64,000 nucleotides of DNA from Cercis canadensis (lineage: Eukaryota; Streptophyta; Magnoliopsida; Fabales; Fabaceae). The notes beneath the pieces were generated by a model. The model searched no databases and was not told the DNA's origin. It worked only from the letters and a program-made list of their open reading frames with translations. Both the position numbers and the translations under genes were made by a program. Below are positions 23,024 through 35,189 of this stretch, piece by piece. Location of the stretch: NCBI GenBank assembly GCA_003255065.1, contig QAOA01000366.1:179402-243401 (forward strand), in the 5' to 3' direction. Numbering within the stretch: position 1 is the first letter of the stretch; each line of letters starts with the position of its first letter.

Positions 23024-26000
23024 ATGTCGAAGAAGAAAGCTAGTGGCAATACCATGACACTCAAGGACTTTCATGGCGGTTCCATACCCACTGATCTCCC
23101 TCTCCCTTCTGCTCCTGGCGTGTAAGTTCATTTTTTTGATTTACTTGATTCAAATTTGCAATTTTTATATTTCGTTTTCATATTTGTATAGTTATTTATA
23201 ACTGGGTACTTTAATTTTATCCTGATTGATGCTGTGGCTTGATCGTTAACTTTTTATTGTGGAATACTTGGATTTGATTGTATTCTTGAGAAGTTAGATC
23301 CACGGATTATGGTTGCGTTTGCTTTGTGTTCAGTTTTGGTTTGATCAGTTTTTGTGATTCATGGATCTGTTTATAGTAACCCTAGTAATATTTTATCAAA
23401 ATTTTTACGGTTGATTTTACAGAACCGTGAGAAGTTCAGATCGTTCTGGTTTTGACCGTCCCTCATCATGGGGGAATCCAAGTGGTCGGCCTGAACATCG
23501 GTCTCGGCCTCACACATCCCCTGCAACTAGGCATTATGATGACAAAACCCCATTTTTGACCCACACTGCTCAAATTGGTCGTAATTTTGATGAGGATGAG
23601 CGAAAGCCACTAGATGGTATCTCAACCCCACGAAGAACAATCAGTGATGAGAGCATTCGGGTCCCACCTGCTCGTGTTGAGGTGAAGCCTGAGTATGGAC
23701 TGGGAGGGAGTTCGTTGGGCCGGCAAGTGGCACCAGTGTCTCAATCTCCAGTTGGGACAGTGAATTCATACTCGGCGAGGCTTACTGAGACAATTCAAGG
23801 TGGGGTGAATTCTCAGAATTTAGGAAGTGGTAGAGAGCAGGGAACTGGTGGGGGTTATCCAAATGCATGGGCAATGAGGAAGGAGGTGGTAAGTGCTGTT
23901 GAGCCAGAACAATCTGCCTCCCCCTGGTCTGCTCCTAATGCTGCTTCCAAGTTTGCTCATGCAAGTGCTATTGAGAAGGTGTCTTCTGGTAGATGGCAGT
24001 CGAAGACAGTCCATTATCAGACAGATGCTGAGCTTGTTAGATCATCTGAAGTGGAGAATGTGTCACGTCCCAATGTTAATGGCAATAATGCCTACAACAG
24101 GATGGACACAGTGAGTGAGAAGGAATATTATGATGCAATGTTAGCAAGGCATGCTGAAAGAGGTTTAGGAATTGATGACCGTTTACAAGCTGGTAGGAAT
24201 GAGTTACTGAATCATGAAAAGTCTGGGGTTTCCAGATATTCAGAAGTACGGCCAAGAAGTGTAGGTTACAACACTGATGGGGTTCAATTGGTTCAAAATG
24301 ATGGCAAACTAGGTGGGTCTGAGTTGCAGCATTCTATTCCTTCTGAACAGATGGAGCGGCCTAAACTGAAGTTACTACCTAGGACAAAGCCATTGGAAAA
24401 TTTGGAACCTTCTGTTATGGACAATGTACAGGTATTTCATATGGTCAACTAATCAGACTCCTTTCCTCAGAAATTTAAAGGTTCTATATATATGCACTCT
24501 CTCATTGGTTTCATGGATTTTCTCATTCATGGTAGGGACATTGGCCGATTAGTGATTCTGGCCATGTTGAAACAATAAACGAGGTGAATGAGCATACCAA
24601 TTTTGTGAAGCCTGTCTCAGCTGGAACTGAGAGTGGGAAGGAAGTAGCACAGCGCTACGAGGTGAATGTGCATGCCAGTTTTGTGAAGCCTGTCTCGGCT
24701 GGAACTGAGAGTGGAAAGGAGGTAGCACATCGACCAAAGCTAAATTTGAAGCCTCGGTCACAGTCCCATGAACAGTTGGAAGGAAACAGTGAAAGAGGCA
24801 GGTTAGTTACATGAGACAGTGAGTTGTAAATTTTTAACTGTGCTTAATGTCAAATGTCTTTCCTGTGAAATTATGTCAGCTGTTTTAGGAACCAAAAGGA
24901 TGGAACAAAAGTATTGTTTTTGTAAGTTTGCATGATATATGATAAGTTTATGAGAATTGAATAAAACAAGAGAGAAAATAATACAATTGTGTGGCTTTAT
25001 ATTGTTTAGTGGTTAGACAGAGTTCTGAAAGGCTATGAAACATGGTGTTGTTGTTTACCCTTTTTTAATGGAGATAGGAATTGCCATTAGACCCAAAGGT
25101 TTAAAGACAGAAAGAAGAGATAAATGCTTTTATTTTTTATCTACTTATTGCCTAGAGAATTGAATGATACAATGACTAAATTGAATTTTGTGACTTTAAG
25201 TCTTGCGCAAAGGGTTTTAAGTGTTGAAGCTGAAGCTTCTTGGCATTGTGAATCTGTATTTATTGCGAGAGTAGAAAGAATGAGCAAAGTGTTTGAATTT
25301 AATTTTAAATAAATTATGTTTATAAGGGAGGTTTTACAGCATGATTTGGGAAATTTTTTACTGTAATATCTATTTTAATTTGATGGTTAGGATTCTTCTA
25401 CCATCCCAGGTGCGTTCTTAATTTTGACAATGTTATTAATGCCTTTAGAAATCCCCTTTTAGCATTGTCCATCATCTAAGGATCATGTAAAAGAAATTAT
25501 AACCTTAATGATCATTTTGGGTAGGCCAAAGAATAGGTTGCATTTAATGAGTAACATTTCATTTATTGCCTAGTCATGTTGTACGGCTGTCAGAAACCTT
25601 GTAGTTGGAACTGCTTTGCCAAAATAATCATTGAAATTTGTCAATCAGATAAGAGATTGCATGTGTTCTGTTGTAGCTTGTAGAGCATTTTTGATCTTAT
25701 CATGTTGCATAAATATATTTGAGTAAATTCTCTATATGAAACCTGTTGATGGCATGATAGGTATTAGGTTCTAAAAAATTTATTCTTCTTTATTTAAGTT
25801 AGGAAGTTATTAACTTCATCTGTTTGGACTAGATGTTAATTGAAGTTTTACCTTGACATTGGGCTTCGTCCAATACTCTTTGACTCTGTCTTGCCATTCA
25901 TCCTGGCTTACCTATACAGTTATTATAAATGTAAATTTCGGCCAAATAATACATACTGACTCTTTGGTATACTTGAGTTGCACTTACCCCTGTATAATTT

Positions 26001-27899
26001 TTTAAAACACTTACATCCTATGAGGTTTTGAAAATATTGGACAATTCATTTTATTATTTTACAATTTCCTTACTAATTTCACTAATAAGATATATTGTCA
26101 GTGGTAGATTTAAACCCCTTGCATTGTCTTCCGAAAGTAAAAGAGGTAGGTCAGGTTTGATAAATGCGTGACAGTTTTGTCAACAGATCACTAAGTGTGC
26201 AGTACTTTCAAAACCATAGGGGGTGTAGATCATAGAATGAATTACACAAAGGGTGTAGGTGAAGCTTGGGTACACCACAGGGGTTGTATATTTAATCCAG
26301 ATTTAAATTTATTATTCTTTAGTTTAATAGCAAAGGGAGAAGAGTAAATAAGATGGTTGGCAGAAAATAATATAAAATTTAAATTTATGCATTTAAAGAA
26401 CTAAGCCATTGAGACATATTCCTGTTGACCCACTTACACATCTTGACGTCACAATAAAGTTAACTTCACTTAAGTTCTTGAATCATGTTTAAGTTTGCTT
26501 CTGAATTTCCAATAAGAAAGTTATTCATGTTGTTCGTACAATTAGAATTCTATTTTGAGTCATTGTTCAATACTTCGATGCTTTCATATAAATCATTTTT
26601 ATTTTTTGTACTTCCTGTCACACACTTGTAAAGTGATATGAACTAGCTTGGACTACTTCCAGCAAGCTTATCTAATTAATTATTCACTGCTTCCTGTCTA
26701 ATAATGAAACAACTGGTGCATATGGTTCAGGAATTCTTTGTTTGGTGGTGCTCGCCCCCGAGAATTGGTAAGTTGTTTATTCATTTATGTCCTGAATGTG
26801 AGTTGAAACTTATGTTTATTTTTTGAGAAAATTACTCCAACCTCCCCTGGATTTATTTGAAACACCTTCCTTTAATTTTCAAAACCCATAGAAGCCTCGT
26901 TTAACAACATAAAGAAACCTCACTTGACATATGAAAATAGCGCTACAAGATAATCAAAGTAATACTTTTCTCTAATAAAACCCATAACTGGTTAAATTGG
27001 CTCAAAACACTCCAATAAATTTTGTCAGAACATTTTATGAATTACTATTTCTGTTAGAGAATAGTTTTAATTGGGCAAGGAAAACAGTTAATGTATGTTC
27101 ATAGTTTGCCCCTTAAAATGCTTTTTAATTCCTTTCTAGTGGGTTTCTCGTATGCACATTTGTCTGCCTTAACAAGTGTTTTGCTGCCAACAGTGGCAAC
27201 CGGCATTTCTTTATTTTCCTGTATGTTTACAGGTTGATGATGTTGCTGATCTTTTTCTCAGGTTTTGAAGGAGCGAGGGATCGATGATGTTGCAATCAAC
27301 AACTATGATGTAGTTGAGCATTCAAATAGGTAGAGACTTGTTTTGTCTGTTTTTGATTTGTGTGTGTTTTCTATGTGTCTGAAGTCTGTGAATAAATTTT
27401 TATGCCTAAATTGTATATTTTCTAAAGGGTTGAACATAATGTTGTGAGGGCCGAGAAACTTCCTGATCATTCAGCCCAGATCTGTCATGTTGAAAAAACT
27501 GAGGATGCTCTTCTTGATCAAAGGGCTGGAAAAAAATCTGAAAGGAAGGATCAGCGGGTAGATGCTGAGAGAGGTAATGCGCAAAGGAAGAATTGGCGTG
27601 GTGATAGTCGGAGAAATACGAGAGAGACTGAAAGACAGCAGGTCTTTGAGAGGCAACCTTCACCTGAGACTTGGCGTAAGCCTGTCGAGCAGCCAAAATC
27701 ACCTCCTGATGATGTTGGCCGGCGCTATGGTAAAGCAGCTTCTGCAGTTGACCTTGCTCAAGCATTCTCTAGGTCTGTCTCAGATCCAAAAACAAATGAA
27801 CGGCTTCCTAGTCAAAGGGTTCTGAACTCTGGCCGACCACAGATGCCATTTTCACGGCTTGTTGGACCTAGCCCAAGGCCTTCAATCAATGGCTATTAA
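23024..27899 (+). CDS. eIF4B-related translation factor-like protein
   Basis: Six exons, 23024-23121, 23423-24431, 24536-24801, 26731-26767, 27262-27329 and 27428-27899, join in frame to 649 aa. The N-terminus MSKKK...MTLKDFHGGSIP is a strongly conserved plant start, and SIPTDLPLPSAPG follows. The middle is long, polar and probably disordered. The short exon 4 and exon 5 encode FGGARPRELVLKERGID, which matches the (N)PFG-ARPREEVL-KG-D motif of plant eIF4B/eIF4B-related proteins. The C-terminus is rich in R, E and K, and ends with SFSRSVSDPK and a PFSRL segment. A role in translation initiation, by helping the eIF4A/4F helicase, is inferred from the motif; there is no RRM. Residues around 385-436 contain a perfect-length 26-residue duplication. 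It could instead be an uncharacterised RNA-binding protein. Confidence 0.82.
24581..24736 (+). repeat. 78-bp in-frame tandem duplication in eIF4B-like exon 3
   Basis: Units 24581-24658 and 24659-24736 both begin GAGGTGAATG and encode EVN-H--FVKPVSAGTESGKE. The length is an exact multiple of three, so the reading frame is kept. The few differences suggest a fairly recent duplication. Confidence 0.9.
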
Positions 27900-29276
27900 A
27901 TCTATTGGTTGTTTGGTGGAGAATTGGGACAATTTCTTGATGATCTGTGGAACTGCTGAGCATTCCGTTGAGTGGCTGTTACTCATTTATTTTCTCCTCA
28001 TCCACGAACATGAGTGAGAATAAATTGGTTGCTAGCCACAGAACACCAGTGACGATGTTGCCAATTTTACAATCACCATTTTTGTTTTATTATTTCTTCT
28101 TAGCCGTACATCTGTTGCTCCCCAAACAAATGTATTTTTCATCTTATGAAGGAGGAGGAGAAAACACTGTTGCCTTAATTATTTCAGTATTGAAGCCATT
28201 GTAGAATGAACTATAGTAAGCATTTGGTATAAAATTTTACCTTTTAGTTTCCTCAAGCTGCAGTTATAGCTGAGAATTTGGGTGATTAATGGTTGCAGAT
28301 TTCAAATTTTAGAACCAGTTTTTGGTGTCAACTAATTGCTAGTTCATCTAACATTAGAACATGAATAAAAAGCAATTTATGTGACCAGCTACAACAGGAA
28401 CATAGAAAGCAGGGGAATGTGCACTGGTTCCTGAAAGATACGCTGGATGCTAACGCTTTCCCAGGCTGAAAAATAGCCTACTAAGGTTGATTTTGCAGTT
28501 CAGTGAAAGTCAATGTCATTGATACAGGCTCTGGTTGGTGGATTCACACCAAAGATAATTGGCATTTCCATTTCTTTATGCAGTGGGATCCGGTGTCCAC
28601 TATTTGGGAGCCCAGAGTCAAGCTACTACAAAAATTGGCGGCATGAGTAACGGAAAAAGGGAAGTTGCTAAGCCAAATGAGTCAAGCTAAGCTTGTAACT
28701 TCAGAATTAAAATAAAATATTTACCATGAGGATTGTGCTTGGTCAGAGTTTTGGGTTCTGTGTTTCAAGCGTGGAGTCTCCCACCATATCCCCAACACCA
28801 TTCCCATTTGCTTATTTATTTTACAATTGTGATCCTACTCTGACATCATGTGCATTATTTTTAACTTGAACAACGGGTTCCTGGAAATTTTAGAATGAGT
28901 CTAACCTAATTCACTGTTGGGCAAGAGAATTAGACTTCCACGAAAAGGGGCAATTTGGTGTTCTAGAATTTGTTTTATTAGGTATTTTGACTCGTAGCAT
29001 TTTCTCTATTCTGTCCAATATCTTCCTTTTATTTCCTTAGATACGTACTTCTTTTTTGTCAAAATTCCAATTCATTGTCTCTTTATAAGTAATGATGTCC
29101 TCGTGCTCTTTTGTCGACCAAGGAAAACTGCACACTACTAACATCATTCTTCCCCTTCCCTTCTGTCTTTCTTCCATAATTTACAGACCTTTTCGCAAGC
29201 CACGCGAACTTCTGATTCCTGATTTTATGCTTTGTTAATTAATATATATATATATATATATATATCTTCCAGAATA
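27900..29276. other. Spacer between eIF4B-like and NPH3/BTB genes
   Basis: The 3' untranslated region of the left gene and the promoter/leader of the right gene, including an AT dinucleotide run at about 29240-29265 just before the start codon. No gene or transposon was recognised. Confidence 0.5.
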
Positions 29277-31461
29277 ATGGGAGCTTGCTGTGATCTTGAA
29301 GTGGATGTCAATGGCGAAGAAACTTTCATGGTAAACAAGGTGACACTTTTTTGCTTGCTCGACCTTTAATAATTCAACTTGTAGTTTCTGGCATTAACCG
29401 TTCAGTGACTTGTATGCGTTTGTTCTTTGTTCGAACCAAACAAAATAGATGCTTCACATTGCATTAAACTGCAGAAATATTCCTGTGTCAGTGTATTCCT
29501 TCTCCTACGGGTATTTCTGCAAATTTTGCGATAGATTTAATGTTTTTGTCGGGTTTGTAACGTCCTCTAATCATGTTAAGGGATGTGTTCTCTTTGATTC
29601 TTCGCTGTTAGATAAGGCATGTGTTATATTTCGCTGTTAAATAAGGCATGTGTTATATGTTGCTTTCAGACTTGGAAGATCTTGACTTTATTTGGTAAAG
29701 AAACTGCATATTTGAACAGTTCTACTGGCCATCTGACCTTCATATCGTAATACTTTGCAGAATATTCTTTCATCTTTCTCCCGTAAATTCTGCAGCTTAT
29801 TTGGTAATCTGATTGGTGCCAATGGGGACATGAAAGTTATATTTAATGACTTTCCTGGTGGTGCACATGGTTTTGAGCTTTTTGTACAGTTTTGCTACAA
29901 TAGTGGCAGGACGGTGATAACACCATCCAATGTAGTCTTGCTATATTGTTGTACTTATTTCTTGGAGATGGAAAGTGAAGATCCTAAAACATCAAACTTG
30001 ACATGTCAAATTGAAGAATTTCTTAAAGGGATTTGTTTCTGGACTTGGTCTGAGCTCCTGGAGGCATTGAAACAGTGTCAAGATTTGTGGCCTGCTAAAA
30101 GTTGTTCAACAATTCAGGACAGAATCCTGAATAACTTGATAGAAAGGATAAATTTACCAAGTGCTTCGAGCCCGCAAACATGTTCCTCAAATAGATCCAG
30201 CTTCCAGTTTTCCTGTGATTCTAGCAGTATCAATAGCTGGAGGAATAGCTCCTTTTGGTGGTTTGAACATCTTATGTTCTTGAAGATTGATTTCATTGAC
30301 AAGGTAATAAGGACAATGATATCTCAAGATTTTGATCATGCTATAATCTCAAAGTTCTTGTTCTACTATCACAAAGTAAGGTGTTTAGGTGCTGCAAAAG
30401 CTGAGAAGAATGAAGCAACAGATGTAGTAATCAATCTGCTTTCATTGCTTGATAAGAGATCCCTTTCTTGCAAGGATTTATTCAATCTTTATCAAGTTGC
30501 TATTAGCTTAAAAATAAGCACAAGTTGCAAAAACAAGATAGAAAGTCTTTTAGGTTCCCTACTTGATCAAGCAACGGTTGATTATCTAATTCTTCCATCT
30601 CCACAAGGGAGGGATCATGCATATGATGTTGATTTGGCTCTAAGGCTTGCACAAATATTTGTCCTTGAAGGCAGTTTCGGGATAAGTTTGAATCGACTTA
30701 AGAGAGTTGCGAAGTTGATGGACTTGTTTCTTCTTGAAGAAGCTCCTGATCCCCATCTCATGCCTTCTGAGTTTGCTGCATTGATCACAGTGCTCCCAGA
30801 TACTGCTAGGGAATCTCATGATCAATTGTATCTAGCCATGGACTTGTATCTAAAGGTAAGCTACAATTTTGCATGTTTGTTTACTATTACACTTGCTTGA
30901 AGTGATGAAAACTCTAGCACTTAAAAAATATTGCAGCTGCAATTGTTCATTGAGTCCATCATTCTATGAATTTTCTGAATGTGGTTGATTGGTTATGAAT
31001 TTTACTCTTTCACACTTGAAGGATTCACTGATGTAGTTCCACAGGTCCATGCAGGATTAGGTGGAAAGGAAAAGATGAGCATTTGTTGTGCACTGAACTA
31101 TGAGAAGCTGTCAGCTGAACTTTTGAGACATCTAACTCGAAACTTGGTGTTTCCTTCAGAAGCAAAACCCAGAGCTCAAGTTACTAGACTAAGCCGAATC
31201 CAAAGCTTACTCCAAGAAAATGATCATCTGAGAAATTTCATTGACACTGTGTTTCATAAGAAGTTGGAGAAGAACATAGATGCTAAAGGGCATATTGAGA
31301 AGAGATTTTATGAAGCTAAAGAGCCAAGTCTACGTAGTGAGGTTCAGAAACTTAGGGGGGACTTTCATGGAATGCAGAGTGGGATACAATTGGCAAGTTC
31401 AATGAAATCAGGATCTAATGCTGTGGGCACTGTTAGATACTTGCCAAAACTCTGTTCATGA
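29277..31461 (+). CDS. BTB/POZ-NPH3 family protein, At3g22104-like
   Basis: Probable substrate adaptor of a CUL3 ubiquitin ligase; NPH3-family proteins act in phototropin and auxin-related signalling, though the role of this subgroup is not established. Exons 29277-29339, 29761-30855 and 31045-31461 join in phase to 524 aa. The start MGACCDLEVDVNGEE, followed by TFMVNK, is typical of the At3g22104 group. The BTB part covers about 1-110 (VIFNDFPGGAHGFELFVQFC). The NPH3 domain follows, with WWFEHLMFLKIDFIDKVI at about 180, YYHKVRC and DLFNLYQVA, and ends with YLAMDLYLK-VHAGLGGKEK and the CCALNYEKLS segment that holds the family's tyrosine. A short coiled-coil-like tail (RIQSLLQEND, EVQKLRGDF) lies at 420-500. 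It is complete. Confidence 0.92.
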
Positions 31462-31673
31462 TGATTAGTTTCAAATTAGATACCCATCTTTTGTACTGAT
31501 CCATGTCTTCCTCAATGGTTAGTCTTTTAGTACTAAGGGAGTATTAGAAATGTTTGGGAGAGATAGATGATGTAAAATGCAGCTTTCACTGTATAGATAT
31601 TATTGGTAACAGATCATAAATATAATTTTACACAAGAGGAGGAAATTTCCATTTTTTGCACTCACGACAGAAT

Positions 31674-34020
31674 GAAGGGCAAATAAAAAGAAGTAAAATT
31701 TAGAAGTGACCTGGTTTAACCCACAATACTCTCACTGGGGCTTCATCATTTCATCACCTCTTTGGTGTGTGAGCAAAGAAGAGCAATGCTAGTTACACAA
31801 TTTTATAATATACAATAAATTTATACAATTTTAAAAACATGTGGCTGCATATTACTAATGCAGCTACCTATATATTTATGCAGATTTGTACATGTAAAAT
31901 GGTACCACTAGGATTAAGTAATCTAATTATATAATCTTCCTCCTTTATCAAGTTCTTGGACAGGTAAAATTCTTTGTCAACAACACAAACATACACACTA
32001 AAAGCAATCACAATAGTCTCAACCCTTTGCTCAGTATTGATTGCACAAACAAAAAGCAGTTATTTGGAAGTGCGTTTTGTGGTCCAAACCACACAAAAGG
32101 ACTTGCATAGTTCAATAAGTTAATAAGCTAGTTTTTATAGCCCTGTTTATTTTAATACAAGTAGTTTTTTTTTTTCCTAAGAACTTTTAGCTTTTAAGAG
32201 TAGTATGAAATCCGAACCATATAGAAAAATATTTTAAGTACATCTAATTTTAAATGTGTGTAACTTAGATTACTAGTAATGAGGAGTTGAGATATATAGT
32301 GGTAGAATAAGATTAGTCAAAACTTAACGTAGTAACCAAGAGAAGTGTTGGTGCCTATGATATTCCCATAAACGAGGTTTTACATAGAATGAATGTTTCC
32401 AAAGAATTATTAATCTTACCAACAGTTAAGCTTATGAGAGCATCAGCAAAGAGCACGCGCATTACGGGGCTCATACTCATAGCATCAAAATTATTTCATA
32501 GCCTCAAAGTACACAAAATAGATAATTTTTATGCATATTATTATTCGCAGAAACCAAAGTAAGTAGGTTTCTTCATGTAAGATCATGGAAATTTGCTGCT
32601 ATAAAATTATTTGAAAGCAAAACTGCAAAAAATACCCTTTGTGACATTTTTTTTTTGGAATGGTTTACGATAACAGTCTTAGATTGGATATTTATATTGT
32701 AGTGAAATAAGAGATCGTGCTTATTATGGTATACAAAGAATCAAGAGATGTTAATTGGGCTATAGATTAGTTGATTACAAGGTTCTCATCATAAGAAGAT
32801 GATATTGTGTTTGAAGCCTCTCATTGACAAAATGAAGGTCTCAAAGTACTCATTCACACAAAGCTACGATTGTGAGTGTTTCGATAACGGGGCCCTCAGA
32901 GAAGGGATGACTCGCTCTAAATTTAGTAAGTCTGGTTTTGTTAGGGTTAGACCCTGGTTCTTGAATTATATATATAAAAAAAAAAGAATTAAGGGATGCT
33001 AATAAAATTAGAATGTTTAATGTCAAATAAGAATTAGGTTTGTGAGACTATGCAGCCAAAAGAGAGTTTTTTTTTTTTAATCTTTTTTGGTTTTAAACTT
33101 TTGTTATTTTGTTTTGGCTGAAAAGAGACCAAAATCCTTAAATCAGAACTGCATCATTCTTAAGGAGGAAGAAAGATAGATATGTTTTTGGTAGTAGCGA
33201 TGTTTTTAGCCTTATAATTTTTTGGAAGCTGGAAGCATTTAATAGAGGATCATGTCATGGAAGCTTCGTTTTCTTCTATTGTCTTTTTTGTGTTCTAAGA
33301 AAGTTCCAAAAAAAATTTAAAATGAAAATTCAGAAAAAGATAGTGCTTTTTTTTTTGTAAGATGTATCCTTAATAGGTCTCATCGTAATAATGCTTATTA
33401 ATACCTCAATAAAAGGATTGCCTAACATTAGAATTGGGTTAGTTAGGTGCCATAACAAGTTTGAATCCTATTATAGATAAGGTTAATTTATTGGGTTTGG
33501 ACTAGGTTAGGAGAAATCTCTACTTCATGAATTCCTTGAGCTAATGTGAATGGCCTCCCTCCTATATGTTAAATTTTATTTAAATTAATTAATAACAATT
33601 ATAGAATTATAGATTTTTCATATAAATATGAGTTTCAAATGATGAATTAGAAGATGATGTTATAGTTAATTTAATGTTAGAATTTACTCGATGAAAAATA
33701 TAATATAAATTTCATTTTTTTAAAAAAAATTAGAAAAAAAGTTTCAAAATTACTTTTTCTGGTCTGGAAATTTTAGAGAAAAAAAAATATAATTATAAAT
33801 GTTAAAATGTTTAAGGTTAACAGTTACTTGAACTTGATATTTTGCAATTTAATGTGTTTGAATGTAATTTGCAGGGTTGCACCTTTATCATGACTTGGGC
33901 TCTTCCTTTGGGGGCTATAGTTTTATCTCTCCCTATTGAGCCAGATCTCATCTTTTTTCCCTTCAGCTTTCTCCTTTTTCTTATCTCCAATCCATTTTTG
34001 TCCTCCAACCCCTCTCCATC
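31674..34020. repeat. Upstream block of TPS unit A (repeated at 41554-43886)
   Basis: Begins GGCAAATAAAAAGAAGTAAA a little after the NPH3 gene, and recurs with about 97% identity by eye before copy B, where it is interrupted by the 176-base N gap. It marks the left border of the duplicated unit. Several open frames recur in both copies, but none resembles a known protein. Confidence 0.8.
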
Positions 34021-35104
34021 TAGCACAGGAAAGCAACAATTACCAAGCGGATATCCAAGAATCTGCAGACAAATGTAGACCAGAATTCGTCCACAGCCAC
34101 AAAACGTGATGTATATATGTAGTACCAACCTTTTTGTGTGGGAGGGAATGGCCATTCTTTTCCAAAATATCATATCTCTATGGAAATTCTAATTTTTCCA
34201 AAATATTAATAGAACCTAAGCCATCTTTATGCGTCTGATCCTTCTCACTTTCTCTTCACAATTAAAGTAAAGCTGATAGTGCACATAACGAAAATCTAAC
34301 ATCTCTATTCAATCCCATCTTCTTTTAACAGTTTAAAATATGGGAAGCTTTAACTCACCCCATGTAAAAATGAGGTTAAACATTCTCAAAAAAAAAAAGA
34401 AAAACTAAAAACCCTTATTTAGAGATTCATTAATAAAAATCACGGTGATTATAATGGTTTAGAGAATAACTATGACTATACATTCTTTTAAGAGAGAAGT
34501 TAAAAATATATGAGTAATTACATTTACCTCCTTGGAAGTTTGTCAAAATGATACTATTCCATTTTCGGCTTGATGGAACTTCCACGTGTATTGCGAATGT
34601 TCTTGTCATATAGCATTACTTGGTTTTCGTGTGTGTGTAACGCACAGGAAATAGCAATAATTGCTGAGTCATACTGATTTGACCGCCCAACTATAAATTT
34701 ATAGTACCAACTTTTTTTTTTGTCTTATAGTTTCTTGAATATCTTACTTATTTGTAGCTTAAAAATCTTGCATACGACTTTACGAGTACCCAAATAAAAA
34801 TAAAATAAAATAATATAGGCAGAAAAGAAAACATAAAATATTATATGCTCTGAAGAGAGGCTCCACGACAACCACTCATACTTTTCCAAAATATCATATC
34901 TCTATGCCTCTCATCCTACTCGCTTTCTCTTCACAATTAAAGTAAAGCTGATATATAGTGCATATGATGAAAATCTAACATCTCTATCCAATTCCATCTT
35001 CAAAACTTAGCTGCTATCAAACACGAAAGGGACAGAAAGTAGTTTCAACAATGAGGAAAATGTGTAAAACATGGTACCTAGGAACTTGCATACTCAATGG
35101 CACC
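34021..35104. repeat. 5' region of TPS-A, partly shared by all units
   Basis: The block starting GCACAGGAAAGCAACAATTA (34024) recurs at about 50391 and 58987. The block starting TTACTTATTTGTAGC (34744) recurs at about 45682, 50528 and 59127. These shared pieces reach the TPS promoters and include AATTAAAGTAAAGCTGATA before each gene. Confidence 0.7.
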
Positions 35105-35111
35105 TATAAAT
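35105..35111 (+). promoter_or_regulatory. TATA box of TPS-A
   Basis: TATAAAT within CACCTATAAATTCGG, 85 bases before the ATG. The same element precedes copy C (50935-50941) and copy D (59722-59728) and is deleted in copy B. Confidence 0.7.
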
Positions 35112-35189
35112 TCGGTTAAGGTTTTCTCTTTTCTAACAATCCATCAAAGGAAAATCCATCTCTCTCTCACTTGGAGATACTAACTTGCC

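Noticed and set aside
32799..33002. A 67-codon plus-strand frame with a near copy at 42694-42876
   Set aside because: Part of the duplicated upstream block. Copies differ by indels and end in A-runs, with no family match.
33842..34173. Overlapping frames on both strands, repeated at 43682-43915
   Set aside because: They recur only because the whole block is duplicated. Low-complexity F/S/L or K/R composition, and no known family.
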